A DNA stretch of 14,041 nt. Origin: an uncultured Lachnospiraceae bacterium. GTDB lineage: Bacteria; Bacillota; Clostridia; Lachnospirales; Lachnospiraceae. The stretch is taken from positions 1-14,041 of the forward strand of contig UQVK01000098.1 of the NCBI GenBank assembly GCA_900544445.1, read 5' to 3'. Below the pieces are notes generated by a model, which did not search any database, was not told the origin of the DNA, and saw only the letters and a program-made list of their open reading frames with translations. Made by a program: the position numbers and the translations under genes. Below, in pieces: positions 1-7,165 of the stretch (positions are counted from its first letter, which is position 1; each line of letters starts with the position of its first letter).

Positions 1-100
1 CAATATCCGTTAATGAAATAAATTCATTTTCAAAATTTGTAGTATAGATTCCAATATCAATGCCTTTTGCATGAATAGTCTCCTTAACAATTTTCGCCAT
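1..100 (-). CDS. KilA-N domain protein, N-terminal part only (runs off the window)
   Basis: Only the first 33 codons are present; the rest lies beyond base 1. The start is ATG at 98-100 (minus strand), preceded by a strong GGGAGGAG ribosome site about 7 bases upstream. The visible peptide begins MAKIVKETIHAKGIDIGIYT and continues to an EFISLTDI stretch. A short beta-like lead-in followed by (Y/F)ISLTD(I/M) is the usual opening of KilA-N domains. These are DNA-binding domains found in phage and large-virus proteins and in many mobile or prophage-derived genes of gut Firmicutes. Function here is unknown. The family call rests on this short N-terminus and could be wrong. It would fit with accessory or prophage-like DNA to the left. 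Confidence 0.65.
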   Translation of the reverse strand, partial: MAKIVKETIHAKGIDIGIYTTNFENEFISLTDI

Positions 101-123
101 AACTATTCTCCTCCCCACATTTC

Positions 124-246
124 CTAATATGCTTCAATATAATCCTTAATACAACCAGGATATAAATTCTTCAACCACTGGCAAATAAACCTCTCAGGTT
201 TTCTGATATAATTGGACTATCTGCTCTGCTATCTATTTTCATTCAT
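124..246 (-). pseudogene. Broken small ORF just upstream of the KilA-N gene (two in-frame TAG codons)
   Basis: An ATG at 244-246 has a good GAGG ribosome site 7 bases upstream. Its frame is interrupted by TAG at 229-231 and again at 217-219, then runs open to TAG at 124-126. The open tail (217 to 124) encodes a natural-looking C-terminus containing IRKPERFICQWLKN and ending DYIEAY. It stops 23 bases before the KilA-N start, as an operon neighbour would. A second ATG at 240-242 opens another frame (MKIDSRADSPIISENLRG, ending at TGA 171-173). The gene may therefore carry a frameshift rather than two nonsense changes. I do not recognise the product. It is either a decayed gene or a small gene needing TAG readthrough. 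Confidence 0.4.
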
Positions 247-428
247 CAGATTACCTCAAAATATATAAGTACCTCCGTTTCTTCTGTTGCATTTGTTCTG
301 GAATCAAGCGTAGAGCTTCTGAATGAAATGTCAGATTTGACAGACGGCGGGAAATCCGCCAGTTGCCGAACGGCTTACAGAATTTTTATTCTTAGCTGTA
401 TTTTATCATCCCGGTTATCAGGTTTCAA

Positions 429-460
429 TCCCATAATTGCAGATATCCATAATTATGGGA
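429..460 (-). terminator. Possible hairpin downstream of the P-loop kinase operon
   Basis: Perfect 10-base arms (429-438 TCCCATAATT; 451-460 AATTATGGGA) around a 12-base loop lie 15 bases past the end of the gene at 475-1284. The stem is AT-rich and no clear T run follows on the minus strand. It is therefore a weak intrinsic terminator or simply a palindrome; CCATAATTATGG at 448-459 is itself a perfect 12-base palindrome. Confidence 0.35.
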
Positions 461-474
461 AACCCCTTTGTTTT

Positions 475-1284
475 TCAGCTGTCTTGTTTTCCATCCCACT
501 TCTTTGATCCGATAAGTATCCCCTCCATCCTTTTTCGAGCCTGTTCCCAGCCATCATTCGAAACATCAAAAATTTCTATGCTTTCATTTAGTTTCTCAAG
601 TACAATCCTGTCATTCTCCCGGTGCTTTTCCCAGAAATCAATTTCCTTTTCTGTCGGTTCATGCTGTTTTCGATTCACATGGGCTTTTTTTAACTGCGAC
701 GCAACGTCTTCTGTCCTCAGATAAAAAATATATCGTTTTCTATTTCCCAACGCATGGAGAAGCGTAACGATATGCGAAACTGCCTGTTCTCCCGCGATAT
801 GGTAATTACGCATCATATCGTTAATTGGATGATGAAGCAACGAACCGTCAAACAAAATAAAATCATAAGCTTCATCAACCCCTGCAGCAAATACCTTCCA
901 CACACTTTCGTAAATGGAAGTATATTCAGCAAATGATACAGGATGCTCAGGCTTATAACAAAACTCTTTTTCCTTCAGTTCAGACAGAAGCGGTTCCTGA
1001 AATAGAGGTTTATCCTGATTATAATATTTAATCAGCTTTCCGTTTTTCACACATATCGTGTAACGCCAAATGGCACTTCGTTCAGAAATATGTCTGAAAC
1101 AAAGTGCTTCATACTCCGCTTCGGTCAGCCAGGCCGTGCTGTAAAAATCAATGGGATTTGCAAAATCAAATTCCAGATACGCCTTTATCTTATATCCCTG
1201 CTCCTCTAAATCCTTCGCAATTTTGGAAACCATCGTGGATTTTCCCACACCCGAAACACCTTCGATAAATATCAGTTCAGTCAT
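475..1284 (-). CDS. P-loop kinase-like NTPase, unknown substrate
   Basis: This 269-residue protein opens with a beta strand and a textbook Walker A motif, GVSGVGKST at residues 9-17. A Walker B-like strand FILFDGS lies at 142-148, followed by HHPINDMM. The layout is that of a small-molecule or nucleoside-type kinase of the P-loop fold, acting in the cytoplasm. No substrate-defining motif is recognisable, so substrate and reaction are unknown. The start is ATG at 1282-1284, with a purine-rich GGGGGAG about 11 bases upstream. It begins 42 bases after the MATE stop, with no terminator between, so it is probably the third gene of the methyltransferase-MATE-kinase operon. There are no signal peptide or membrane segments. 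Confidence 0.75.
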   Translation of the reverse strand: MTELIFIEGVSGVGKSTMVSKIAKDLEEQGYKIKAYLEFDFANPIDFYSTAWLTEAEYEALCFRHISERSAIWRYTICVKNGKLIKYYNQDKPLFQEPLLSELKEKEFCYKPEHPVSFAEYTSIYESVWKVFAAGVDEAYDFILFDGSLLHHPINDMMRNYHIAGEQAVSHIVTLLHALGNRKRYIFYLRTEDVASQLKKAHVNRKQHEPTEKEIDFWEKHRENDRIVLEKLNESIEIFDVSNDGWEQARKRMEGILIGSKKWDGKQDS

Positions 1285-1326
1285 AACCTGCTTTTCTCCC
1301 CCTTCTTTATGGTCACTTTCCGCCTC

Positions 1327-2679
1327 TCACTCCCGCATGATATTCTTCACCCACCCATACTTTTTATAATGGGCATATACCCAGGGGAGCTTGATGATCT
1401 CGTCCATGCTGAGGATGAAATACACCCAGACCACCGGCAGCTTCCACCAGAACGCCGCGCAGAGGGCGACAGGGATGATGATCCCCCACATGGTGACCAG
1501 CAGGCTCTGGGCGTCAAATTTCGTATCGCCTCCCGCCGAAAAAATGCCGCAGATCACCGTATCATTGACGCACCGCGCAATACAGTTTGCGGCGCAGAAT
1601 ACAAGCATCCAGGCAAGAAAATCCCGCGTGGTTTCGCCTGTTTTGAAAAAAGCGGTGATAAACGGGCCGCACAGAAGCACCAGAAAGGCCGTAAGAAAAC
1701 CGCACAGCAGGGCGAGCCGGGAAAGCCTTCTTCCATAAAGCTTCCCAAGGCTGAGGCGGTTCTCTCCCAGCACTCTTCCCACCAGGATGCCGCTGGCGCT
1801 GCCCATGCCCGTGCTGATGCAGATCACCAGATTCTTCACCACCGTCACGATGGAATTGGCCGCCGTGGCGTCGGTTCCCAGATGGCCGATGATGACGGAA
1901 TACACGGTCACACCTCCGCCCCAGGCCATATCGTTTAAAAAAATAGGAAAGCTGTATTTCCAGAACTCCTGCTCCAGAGAAAAGTCCGGCCGAAGCAGCT
2001 TCCTGCCTTTCACGCGGACAACCCCCGACGCCCGGAAATAAGCGGCAACGGCAATCAGCTCAACGCCCTTGGAAAGCACGGTTGTCAGCGCCGCTCCTCT
2101 CGCGCCCATGGCAGGAAAGCCGAACAGGCCGAAAATAAAGATGGCGTTCAGAAACAGGTCGAGAAAAACAATGCCCGTCGTAATGAACGTTCCCGTCTTT
2201 GCCCGGTCATTCACCTTCAGCATACACAGAAAGCACTGGCTGAAGCCCGAAAACAGATAGGATACGCCCGCGATCCGCAGATACTCCGCCCCTATGCCGA
2301 TCATCTCCGCTTCTCCGGTAAATACCCGCATCAGAAGCTGCGGACAGCATTCCGCCAGACCGAAAAAGATCAGGGATACCAGAAGCGCATCCCGAAGAAT
2401 GAGCGCCAATACGCCTTCCACCGTATCCATATCCTTTTTCCCGATATACTGGGCGGAAAGGACGGTAGCCCCGCCCGTGAGCGTGCTGATAAACAGGCTC
2501 ATCACAAAGGAAACCTGAGAAGCCAGCGACACCGCCGCAAGGCTTTCCTGGCTCACAAGGCCCAGCATTAGGGTGTCGCCGAAGCTCACCGCATTCAGCA
2601 TCAGGGTCTGAAAGGTGATGGGAATCATCAGCTTTTTCAGACCGGAAACAAATTCCTTATCTTTCAGAAGGTTGTTCAT
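1327..2679 (-). CDS. MATE family efflux transporter
   Basis: The 450-residue product is the normal length for MATE exporters and consists almost wholly of hydrophobic segments, consistent with about 12 membrane spans. The N-terminus is characteristic: a charged start (MNNLLKDKEF), then LMIPITFQTLMLNAVSFGD in the first helix and LGLVSQESLAAVSLASQ after it. This matches the DinF/NorM-like branch common in Clostridia. MATE proteins export drugs or metabolites in exchange for Na+ or H+; the substrate here is unknown. The start chosen is ATG at 2677-2679, with AAGGAGG 4-5 bases upstream. An in-frame ATG 27 codons earlier would lie deep within the methyltransferase gene. The ATG overlaps the methyltransferase TGA as ATGA, so translation is probably coupled. 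Confidence 0.92.
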   Translation of the reverse strand: MNNLLKDKEFVSGLKKLMIPITFQTLMLNAVSFGDTLMLGLVSQESLAAVSLASQVSFVMSLFISTLTGGATVLSAQYIGKKDMDTVEGVLALILRDALLVSLIFFGLAECCPQLLMRVFTGEAEMIGIGAEYLRIAGVSYLFSGFSQCFLCMLKVNDRAKTGTFITTGIVFLDLFLNAIFIFGLFGFPAMGARGAALTTVLSKGVELIAVAAYFRASGVVRVKGRKLLRPDFSLEQEFWKYSFPIFLNDMAWGGGVTVYSVIIGHLGTDATAANSIVTVVKNLVICISTGMGSASGILVGRVLGENRLSLGKLYGRRLSRLALLCGFLTAFLVLLCGPFITAFFKTGETTRDFLAWMLVFCAANCIARCVNDTVICGIFSAGGDTKFDAQSLLVTMWGIIIPVALCAAFWWKLPVVWVYFILSMDEIIKLPWVYAHYKKYGWVKNIMRE

Positions 2680-3368
2680 TTGGCCTCCTTTTCTCCAGCC
2701 GTCTTCTGTACGAGAACGTGGTAATGAAAGGAAGAACGGGTACTCCCGTCCTGCTCCCAAAAATCCTCCACATGATTGATCCAGATAATTTTGAAAGCCG
2801 AAAACAGCTCCTTCACCAGCGCATAGTCCGCGTAAAAATGCGGCACCTCATATTCCGGTCCCTCGTCCATGCAGAGCCGGGTATTTTCATCCACCTGAGG
2901 CCATTCCCTGTGCCTCTCCTGCCAGGTGGCCTTGGAACCAAGCGTCAGATAGCATTCTCCGCCCGTCTTCAGCACGCGTCCGATTTCTGAAACAGCCCGC
3001 TTTACCCCATTCGTATCCGTATGGGAAATCACGTTCCGGCAAAGAATGCAGTCCGCGCTTTCCTTTTCATAGGGAAGGGCAAGCATGTCGCCGTCCGCAT
3101 AGTCAAAAGCCAGTCCCTCGCTCTCCGCCCAGGCCCTCGTCCTGGCGAGCGCTTCCCGGCTGATATCAAAGCAGCGCACATGAAAACCATTTCGTCCAAA
3201 CAGCATGGAATATCTTCCCAGCCCGCAGCCAAGATCCAGAAAGTCCATTTTCCCGGCCATTTTCCACCGGTTCAGCAGATAATAAGATTCTATACAGGGG
3301 TTTTTCCAGATACTGTTTTCGTCCTCCTTCACCATTTCCCACTGCCAGCCCTTTGACTCCACCATCAT
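2676..3368 (-). CDS. Class I SAM-dependent methyltransferase
   Basis: This 230-residue cytoplasmic enzyme has the Rossmann-like SAM fold signature. Motif I is LDLGCGLGR at residues 44-52, an acidic residue ends beta 2 (FDIS, Asp68), and DGDMLALPY (92-100) is the motif II/III region. ILCRNVISHTD near 108-118 fits the strand-4 region. It resembles the small-molecule methyltransferase group (Methyltransf_11/25 type), and the acceptor cannot be told. There are two tandem ATGs; the first ends at 3368, with GGCGGGGGT directly upstream. It is the first gene of a likely operon with the MATE exporter (ATGA overlap) and the P-loop protein. Modification followed by export is an attractive but unproven reading. 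A candidate promoter lies at 3445-3473. Confidence 0.88.
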   Translation of the reverse strand: MMVESKGWQWEMVKEDENSIWKNPCIESYYLLNRWKMAGKMDFLDLGCGLGRYSMLFGRNGFHVRCFDISREALARTRAWAESEGLAFDYADGDMLALPYEKESADCILCRNVISHTDTNGVKRAVSEIGRVLKTGGECYLTLGSKATWQERHREWPQVDENTRLCMDEGPEYEVPHFYADYALVKELFSAFKIIWINHVEDFWEQDGSTRSSFHYHVLVQKTAGEKEAK

Positions 3369-3444
3369 ACCCCCGCCTTTCTTCTCTCATTTCAGCCATG
3401 AAACGCATGCTTTCCCGACTGTTTTCTTTATGTATCAAAAAGTA

Positions 3445-3473
3445 AGTATAGCACGGGTCGGATTTGCTGAAAA
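3445..3473 (-). promoter_or_regulatory. Candidate promoter of the methyltransferase-MATE-kinase operon
   Basis: On the minus strand, TTTTCA (3468-3473) and TATACT (3445-3450) are separated by exactly 17 bases. The -10 is good and the -35 is moderate (4 of 6). It lies after the flavodoxin terminator and about 77 bases before the methyltransferase start, so the operon can be transcribed independently. Confidence 0.55.
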
Positions 3474-3535
3474 GTCCCGTATTTTCCCGTGCAGGTTCGG
3501 CAAGTCCGCCGGAATTGGCGCATTCGTGCAAAACA

Positions 3536-3556
3536 GCCGCAGGAAAATCCTGCGGC
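3536..3556 (-). terminator. Intrinsic terminator after the flavodoxin gene
   Basis: A perfect 9-base GC-rich stem, GCCGCAGGA (3536-3544) with TCCTGCGGC (3548-3556) and a 3-base loop, is followed on the minus strand by TGTTTTG. It lies 31 bases past the flavodoxin stop, the usual place for an intrinsic terminator, although the T run is short. Confidence 0.65.
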
Positions 3557-3587
3557 CGCAACATGATCAATTATTCATAACTTCCCG

Positions 3588-4087
3588 TTATCCGGAAATT
3601 TTCTTCACCTGTTCCATCCAGGCATCCAGCTCTGTCTGCGGGGTTTCCAGATGGTCTCCGCCCTGGGAATCGAATTTCACCTCCATCTCGCAGGCAAACT
3701 GAGCTCCCCTGCAGGCTTTTTTCATATCCCGAAGCACATGGCCGGGCCAGCCGCCGTTCGTCATGAAGGGGATTACTGTTTTTCCCGTAAAATCCTTCCC
3801 TTCCAGAAAAGTCAGCACGGCCGGAGCCATCGTATACCACCAGGTAGGGGTTCCCACCGCGATCACATCATAATCCGCCACATTCACACCAAGGGGCTGA
3901 ATCGGCGGACGATAGCCCTCGTTGACCTCCCGCTGTCCCTGGTCCACCACCTCATCATAGCTCCGGTATAGGGCTGCACGGTCTCAATCCGGGCGATATC
4001 CGCGCCCGTTCTGTTGGCAAGCTGTTCCGCGATCCGCTTCGTATTTCCATTCGACCAGGAATAATAAACAACCAGCATTCTGCTCAT
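3588..4087 (-). pseudogene. Flavodoxin, disrupted by a single-base frameshift
   Basis: The N-terminal part (ATG at 4085-4087, AGGAG ribosome site) begins MSRMLVVYYSWSNGNTKRIA. It contains the FMN phosphate-binding loop SWSNGNTKR (residues 10-18) and reads to QPYTG. The continuation is in another frame: after YDEVVDQGQREVNEGYRP come the aromatic FMN-binding loop GTPTWWYTMAPAV and GGWPGHVLRDMKKAC, to the stop at 3588. Adding one base at 3963-3964 joins the two into a complete protein of about 166 residues, the normal size of clostridial long-type flavodoxins. As written, translation would run out of frame and end after 67 residues. Flavodoxins carry FMN and shuttle electrons in the cytoplasm. 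The rest of the gene is undamaged, so this is either a very recent mutation or a sequencing or assembly error. Confidence 0.85.
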
Positions 4088-4181
4088 TTCTAACTGTCTC
4101 CTTTTCTTTCCGTTTTCCTCATTGTATATCGGCAGCCGGAAAGAAAGAAGACTCCATTTGTTTTCAGGGCATAAACCGAAA

Positions 4182-4205
4182 GTTTACAGCGAACCGCATG
4201 TAAAC
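4182..4205 (-). terminator. Hairpin after the membrane-protein gene, possibly bidirectional terminator
   Basis: GTTTACA-GCG (4182-4191) pairs with CGC-A-TGTAAAC (to 4205) around a short loop, with one bulged A. It lies 7 bases past the stop of the 4213-4893 gene. In that direction CTTTCGGTTT follows, which is moderately T-rich. In the opposite direction GCTTTTTT follows. Confidence 0.45.
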
Positions 4206-4212
4206 GCTTTTT

Positions 4213-4893
4213 TCATGCGCCCGCACCGGTATTTTCACTGTGAACCATTGCCCGATATCCGATGAGAACCGTCCAGACATAGGCGCAGGTCTTGGGAATC
4301 ATGAGCATGCCAATGGCGGGGATGGCGTCCGCCCAGAGCACCACCGGAATGTAGAAGCCGAAGCTGAGCACGATCGTCAGCCACATATGCCGGAACTCTC
4401 TGTCCTGATGCTCCTTTGCACTCCGATAAAACAGGACAATGATCAAAAGGCCCAGCAACGCGAATGGAATATTGCGGTAAATCCCCCAGGAAAGCGGCGC
4501 ATCTTCGCTCAGCCATCTGTTCTGCGGGAAAAGGCACAGAAGGATTCGGAGCGCAGCCAGCGCATATACCGCTGCAGTGACCGCATTTCTTCCTTTTACC
4601 TCATACCGGATTCTCCACACATAGTACAGAATCACATAAAAAATGGTCATGGTGATGGAGGTGATAAATTTCCCCGCTCCCAGAGCGACGGTATAATTTT
4701 CCAGTCCCGTCGTGCAGAGCGCCAGCGCGCGCGGCACCAGATGAAACGCGTCTCCCGCGCCGAGCACCACCGCCATGATGCCGAACAGGCGGTACTGCCG
4801 GTTTCTTTTGCACGTTACAATCATACGGATTCCAATCGTAATCACCGTAACCAGGTATACGATATCAAACAGAGTTTCCATGATGGCCTGCAT
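4213..4893 (-). CDS. Small multispanning membrane protein, function unknown
   Basis: This 226-residue protein has about seven hydrophobic segments, for example near residues 5-23, 36-52, 74-95, 104-120, 137-156, 168-187 and 192-212. Charged loops lie between them, and there is no signal peptide or recognised catalytic motif. I do not recognise the family beyond an integral membrane protein. The start is ATG at 4891-4893, with GAGG eight bases upstream. A TetR-type palindrome nearly identical to the one over the tetR promoter lies at 4912-4924, directly before the ribosome site. The neighbouring TetR protein at 4966-5523 is therefore the likely direct repressor. A role in tolerance to a membrane-active compound would fit such a pairing, but this is inference. 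Confidence 0.75.
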   Translation of the reverse strand: MQAIMETLFDIVYLVTVITIGIRMIVTCKRNRQYRLFGIMAVVLGAGDAFHLVPRALALCTTGLENYTVALGAGKFITSITMTIFYVILYYVWRIRYEVKGRNAVTAAVYALAALRILLCLFPQNRWLSEDAPLSWGIYRNIPFALLGLLIIVLFYRSAKEHQDREFRHMWLTIVLSFGFYIPVVLWADAIPAIGMLMIPKTCAYVWTVLIGYRAMVHSENTGAGA

Positions 4894-4911
4894 ATTGTTT
4901 TCCTCGCTTTC

Positions 4912-4929
4912 TGAACAATGTTCATTTTA
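4912..4929 (-). promoter_or_regulatory. TetR operator B and -10 element before the membrane-protein gene
   Basis: The near-perfect palindrome TGAACAATGTTCA (4912-4924) abuts a TAAAAT -10 candidate (4924-4929, minus strand). On the minus strand it shares ATAAAATGAAC and TGTTCA, with two differing bases between them, with the element upstream of tetR. No convincing -35 is visible at 17 bases, because that position falls in the tetR terminator stem. Confidence 0.65.
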
Positions 4930-4939
4930 TTGATAAAAA

Positions 4940-4961
4940 AGAATCCCGCTTGCGGGATTCT
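4940..4961 (-). terminator. Intrinsic terminator of tetR (first copy)
   Basis: A perfect 10-base stem, AGAATCCCGC (4940-4949) with GCGGGATTCT (4952-4961) and a 2-base loop, is followed on the minus strand by TTTTTTATC. It lies 4 bases past the tetR stop. This is a textbook rho-independent terminator and separates tetR from the membrane-protein gene. Confidence 0.9.
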
Positions 4962-4965
4962 CTGC

Positions 4966-5523
4966 CTAATAAAGAATTCTTTTTATCATTTCCAGCACTC
5001 CGCTGCAGTCATAATCCTGTCGCAGCATGGCGGCAATGATCAGGGAAAAAATGATACCTGAAAATTTTTCCGGAGTGAACGTTTCATCAAATGTCTCCCG
5101 CCGGACTTTCCTGTCCCTCCTGAGCGCTTCGTGAAGTTCATCCTGAATCCGTTTCCAGGAGTGAAGCATCCGGTCCTTTCCATCCTCTTTTTCTTCTCCC
5201 GGAAAAATCGTGGAATGGAGCATGAAAAACCCCGGATAGCTCTCGCTGCCTTTTTTCATGCACGCAAAAATCCATGCAACGCAGTCCGTAAAGCTGTCAA
5301 ACCCGTCTTCCTTCTCTGGGAAACAAAAAATGTCATTCCAGATGCTCTCCACCGCAGCCGCAGTCAGCTCCGATTTCGAGTGAAAATAATTATAGATGGA
5401 GCCCACGGATACCCCGCACGCCGAAGCCACCGTTCTGATATTCAACGCCGCGCCATTCTGCTCCTTCAGCAGCTTTCTGCTCGCCCTCAAAATTTCTTCC
5501 CTGGATGTCACAACTTTGTTCAA
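4966..5523 (-). CDS. TetR/AcrR family transcriptional regulator (first copy)
   Basis: The 185-residue protein has the usual TetR size and N-terminal DNA-binding domain. A helix-turn-helix lies at about residues 30-50 (IRTVASACGVSVGSIYNYFHSK), followed by the conserved EL after the recognition helix. The C-terminal two thirds form a helical ligand-binding domain with no recognised specificity. The start codon is TTG at 5521-5523; AGGAGG lies 5 bases upstream, and no better ATG is available. The promoter (TTGACA-17-TAAAAT) carries a palindrome over the -10, so the gene is very probably autorepressed. A second, nearly identical site lies before the membrane-protein gene, making that gene the evident target. 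Confidence 0.9.
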   Translation of the reverse strand: MNKVVTSREEILRASRKLLKEQNGAALNIRTVASACGVSVGSIYNYFHSKSELTAAAVESIWNDIFCFPEKEDGFDSFTDCVAWIFACMKKGSESYPGFFMLHSTIFPGEEKEDGKDRMLHSWKRIQDELHEALRRDRKVRRETFDETFTPEKFSGIIFSLIIAAMLRQDYDCSGVLEMIKRILY

Positions 5524-5540
5524 GTTTTCCTCCTCACCGC

Positions 5541-5561
5541 AAAATGAACATCGTTCATTTT
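5541..5561 (-). promoter_or_regulatory. TetR operator A over the tetR promoter
   Basis: Perfect 9-base arms AAAATGAAC (5541-5549) and GTTCATTTT (5553-5561) with a 3-base centre form the kind of TGAAC...GTTCA palindrome many TetR proteins bind. It overlaps the -10 hexamer and the transcription start region. The core recurs at 4912-4924. Confidence 0.8.
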
Positions 5562-5585
5562 ATACCTTTCCCGGAAATCTGTCAA
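5557..5585 (-). promoter_or_regulatory. Promoter of tetR (first copy)
   Basis: A consensus -35 TTGACA (5580-5585) and a -10 TAAAAT (5557-5562) are separated by exactly 17 bases, about 34 bases before the TTG start. It lies immediately against the truncated end of the antiporter gene. Confidence 0.85.
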
Positions 5586-6444
5586 GACAGGCGTCCTGAA
5601 TGGAGGAACGGATTAAACCCGTCCATGATCTGTTCCAGCCGCTGTTCCGATACCATATTGGAAAACGTGGCGGAAAATGCCATACCGATCAGCATGAAAT
5701 TCAAAACCGGGCTGGGCATGACATAATTGTTGAACCAGAATCCCACGCCGGAGGCAGCAACAATCATCACGATCAGAAGAACCATGGTTACCGGCGTGCT
5801 CCGTTCCTTTTTCAGCACCAGTCCTGCCAGAAGGCCCACCACGACGCCTATTACCAGCGGAAGCACAACCATCAGCGCGATCATATAGGCGGGAAGCTCT
5901 CCTGTCGAAAGATTGCCCGCAACGATCGCTATTGTGGAAAAAAAGATCACACATCCCACAATATCATCCAGCGCCGCCATGGGAATCAGCGTTTCCGTCA
6001 CGGGGCCGGAGGTTTTAAATTCCCGGACGATGGAAAGCGCGGGGGCCGGAGCCGTCGCAAGCGCAATTCCGCCGAAAATGAAAGCGAGGTAAACCGGAAT
6101 GCCCGAAATGTAAAAAACGATTCCGAACACCAGGGACACCAGCAGAAACGTCCCTACCGACTGGGTGAGCGTTGTAATGATAATGGTCCTTCCGGAACGT
6201 TTCAGCTTATTCCACACAAGCTCCGTGCCGATCATCAGTCCGACCGCACATTCCAGCACATGTACCGCAGTCTGGTACCACGAAGCGTCCAGGATCTGCT
6301 GGTTCATCAGGGACAGCGCATGGGGTCCAGAACCATTCCGGCAATCAGCCATCCCAGAATGGACGGCAGTTTTATTTTTGAGACCAGCTTTCCGGTCAGG
6401 AAAGCGAGCCCGACAGTAATACAAAGTCGAAGAAACAGCAGCAT
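5582..6444 (-). pseudogene. Cation:proton antiporter (CPA2-like), frameshifted and C-terminally truncated
   Basis: The true start is ATG at 6442-6444 with AAGGAG upstream. It reads MLLFLRLCITVGLAFLTGKL up to GWLIAGMVL, and then the frame breaks. The next frame resumes at once with GPHALSLMNQQILDASWYQT and runs through several transmembrane segments, including ALDDIVG, whose Asp-Asp pair is the ion-binding motif of this family. One missing base at 6327-6328 accounts for the break. The protein then ends abruptly after QIMDGFNPFLHSGRLS. Corrected length is about 287 residues, whereas relatives usually have roughly 380-400, so the last membrane helices are missing. The stop lies only a few bases from the next gene's -35, suggesting that a deletion joined them. 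The gene follows tetR2 by 73 bases in the same operon and was probably its target. Confidence 0.8.
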
Positions 6445-6517
6445 TTTTTGTCTCCTTCCTGCTGATATATGTGATTTTATAAAATCTCTTGAAACAATCG
6501 ATTTTCAAAGGAACGGC

Positions 6518-7144
6518 TCACGCCTTTTTCTCCTCTGCTGACGCGATTCCGTACAGAATCAGATCCAGCATCTTCAGAGCATGCTCTTCCCATTCTTCGA
6601 TTCCGGCGCCCTCTCCGGCTCCCCGGGCCGTACCGGAACGCCTGCTGTTAAACGCCTCCTGCACCAGAAAAAAGTACGTTCTGGCATCCTCAGCGGTGAC
6701 GCCGGGCCGAAGCGGCGTCTCTTCCAGCATCTGAGCAAAACATTGGTTGGCAAACGTCTCATACTCCATGCGGATCTCCTGCACGTCTGAAGCCAGCTTC
6801 GGCGGCGGAGTCAGAAGCGCTTCAAAAAAGATGTTTCCCATCAGGGGATTCTCGTGAAAAAAGGACTGCCTGTCCTTCAGCATCTGCACGACGGGATTCT
6901 GCGCCCGCGCCATATTCGAGCAGCTTTTCAGATATTCCAGCGTCCGGTCATATACATACCGCACGCAGTATAAATAGAGCTCATCCTTACTCCCGAAGTT
7001 ATGGTAAAGCAGCCCCTTTGACAGATGGTTTTCGCTGCAGATACTGCTGATGGACGCAGCCTCATAGCGCTTTGTCCCGAACTCGGTGAGAGCCGCTTCC
7101 AGGATCCGCTCCCTTGTCCTTTTTGTTTTTTCCTCCTGCTTCAT
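6518..7144 (-). CDS. TetR/AcrR family transcriptional regulator (second copy)
   Basis: This 208-residue protein has a basic N-terminus (MKQEEKTKRTRERILEAALT) followed by a helix-turn-helix at about residues 29-50 (SISSICSENHLSKGLLYHNFG). That is the classic TetR DNA-binding domain. The remaining helices form the ligand/dimer domain, of unknown specificity. I chose ATG at 7142-7144 because GGAGG lies 7 bases upstream; an in-frame ATG 7 codons earlier would contain that ribosome site. The promoter has a near-perfect TTGACT-17-TATAAT, and two copies of a short palindrome flank the -10. Autorepression is therefore very likely. It is co-transcribed with the broken antiporter at 5582-6444. It differs clearly in sequence from the TetR at 4966-5523. 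Confidence 0.9.
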   Translation of the reverse strand: MKQEEKTKRTRERILEAALTEFGTKRYEAASISSICSENHLSKGLLYHNFGSKDELYLYCVRYVYDRTLEYLKSCSNMARAQNPVVQMLKDRQSFFHENPLMGNIFFEALLTPPPKLASDVQEIRMEYETFANQCFAQMLEETPLRPGVTAEDARTYFFLVQEAFNSRRSGTARGAGEGAGIEEWEEHALKMLDLILYGIASAEEKKA

Positions 7145-7165
7145 GGCATATCCTCCAAAAAACAA

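Larger units (their letters stand above)
101..474. other. AT-rich stretch without an intact gene
   Basis: Apart from the broken small ORF at 124-246, no complete gene is evident. The minus strand is open from 385 to a TAA at 251-253 (44 codons, no good start, with residues KPFGNWRISRRLSNL). That TAA sits inside the ribosome site of the small ORF, as in a coupled operon. The opposite strand is also open from 166 to about 506, so openness alone proves nothing. A compact inverted repeat GGCGG-GAAAT-CCGCC lies at 346-360. The stretch looks like the edge of an accessory element with decayed genes. Confidence 0.4.

Noticed and set aside
166..506. An open plus-strand frame of about 113 codons at the left end
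   Set aside because: There is no convincing start or ribosome site, and the minus strand holds the better gene signals (start, ribosome site, operon spacing).
2680..2760. A 27-codon N-terminal extension of the MATE protein
   Set aside because: It would lie inside the methyltransferase gene and has no membrane-transporter character; the ATG with AAGGAGG and ATGA overlap is better.
5600..6541. A 313-codon plus-strand frame opposite the antiporter
   Set aside because: It is rich in His/Arg/Gln and lacks structure, as expected for the mirror of a membrane-protein gene; no ribosome site.
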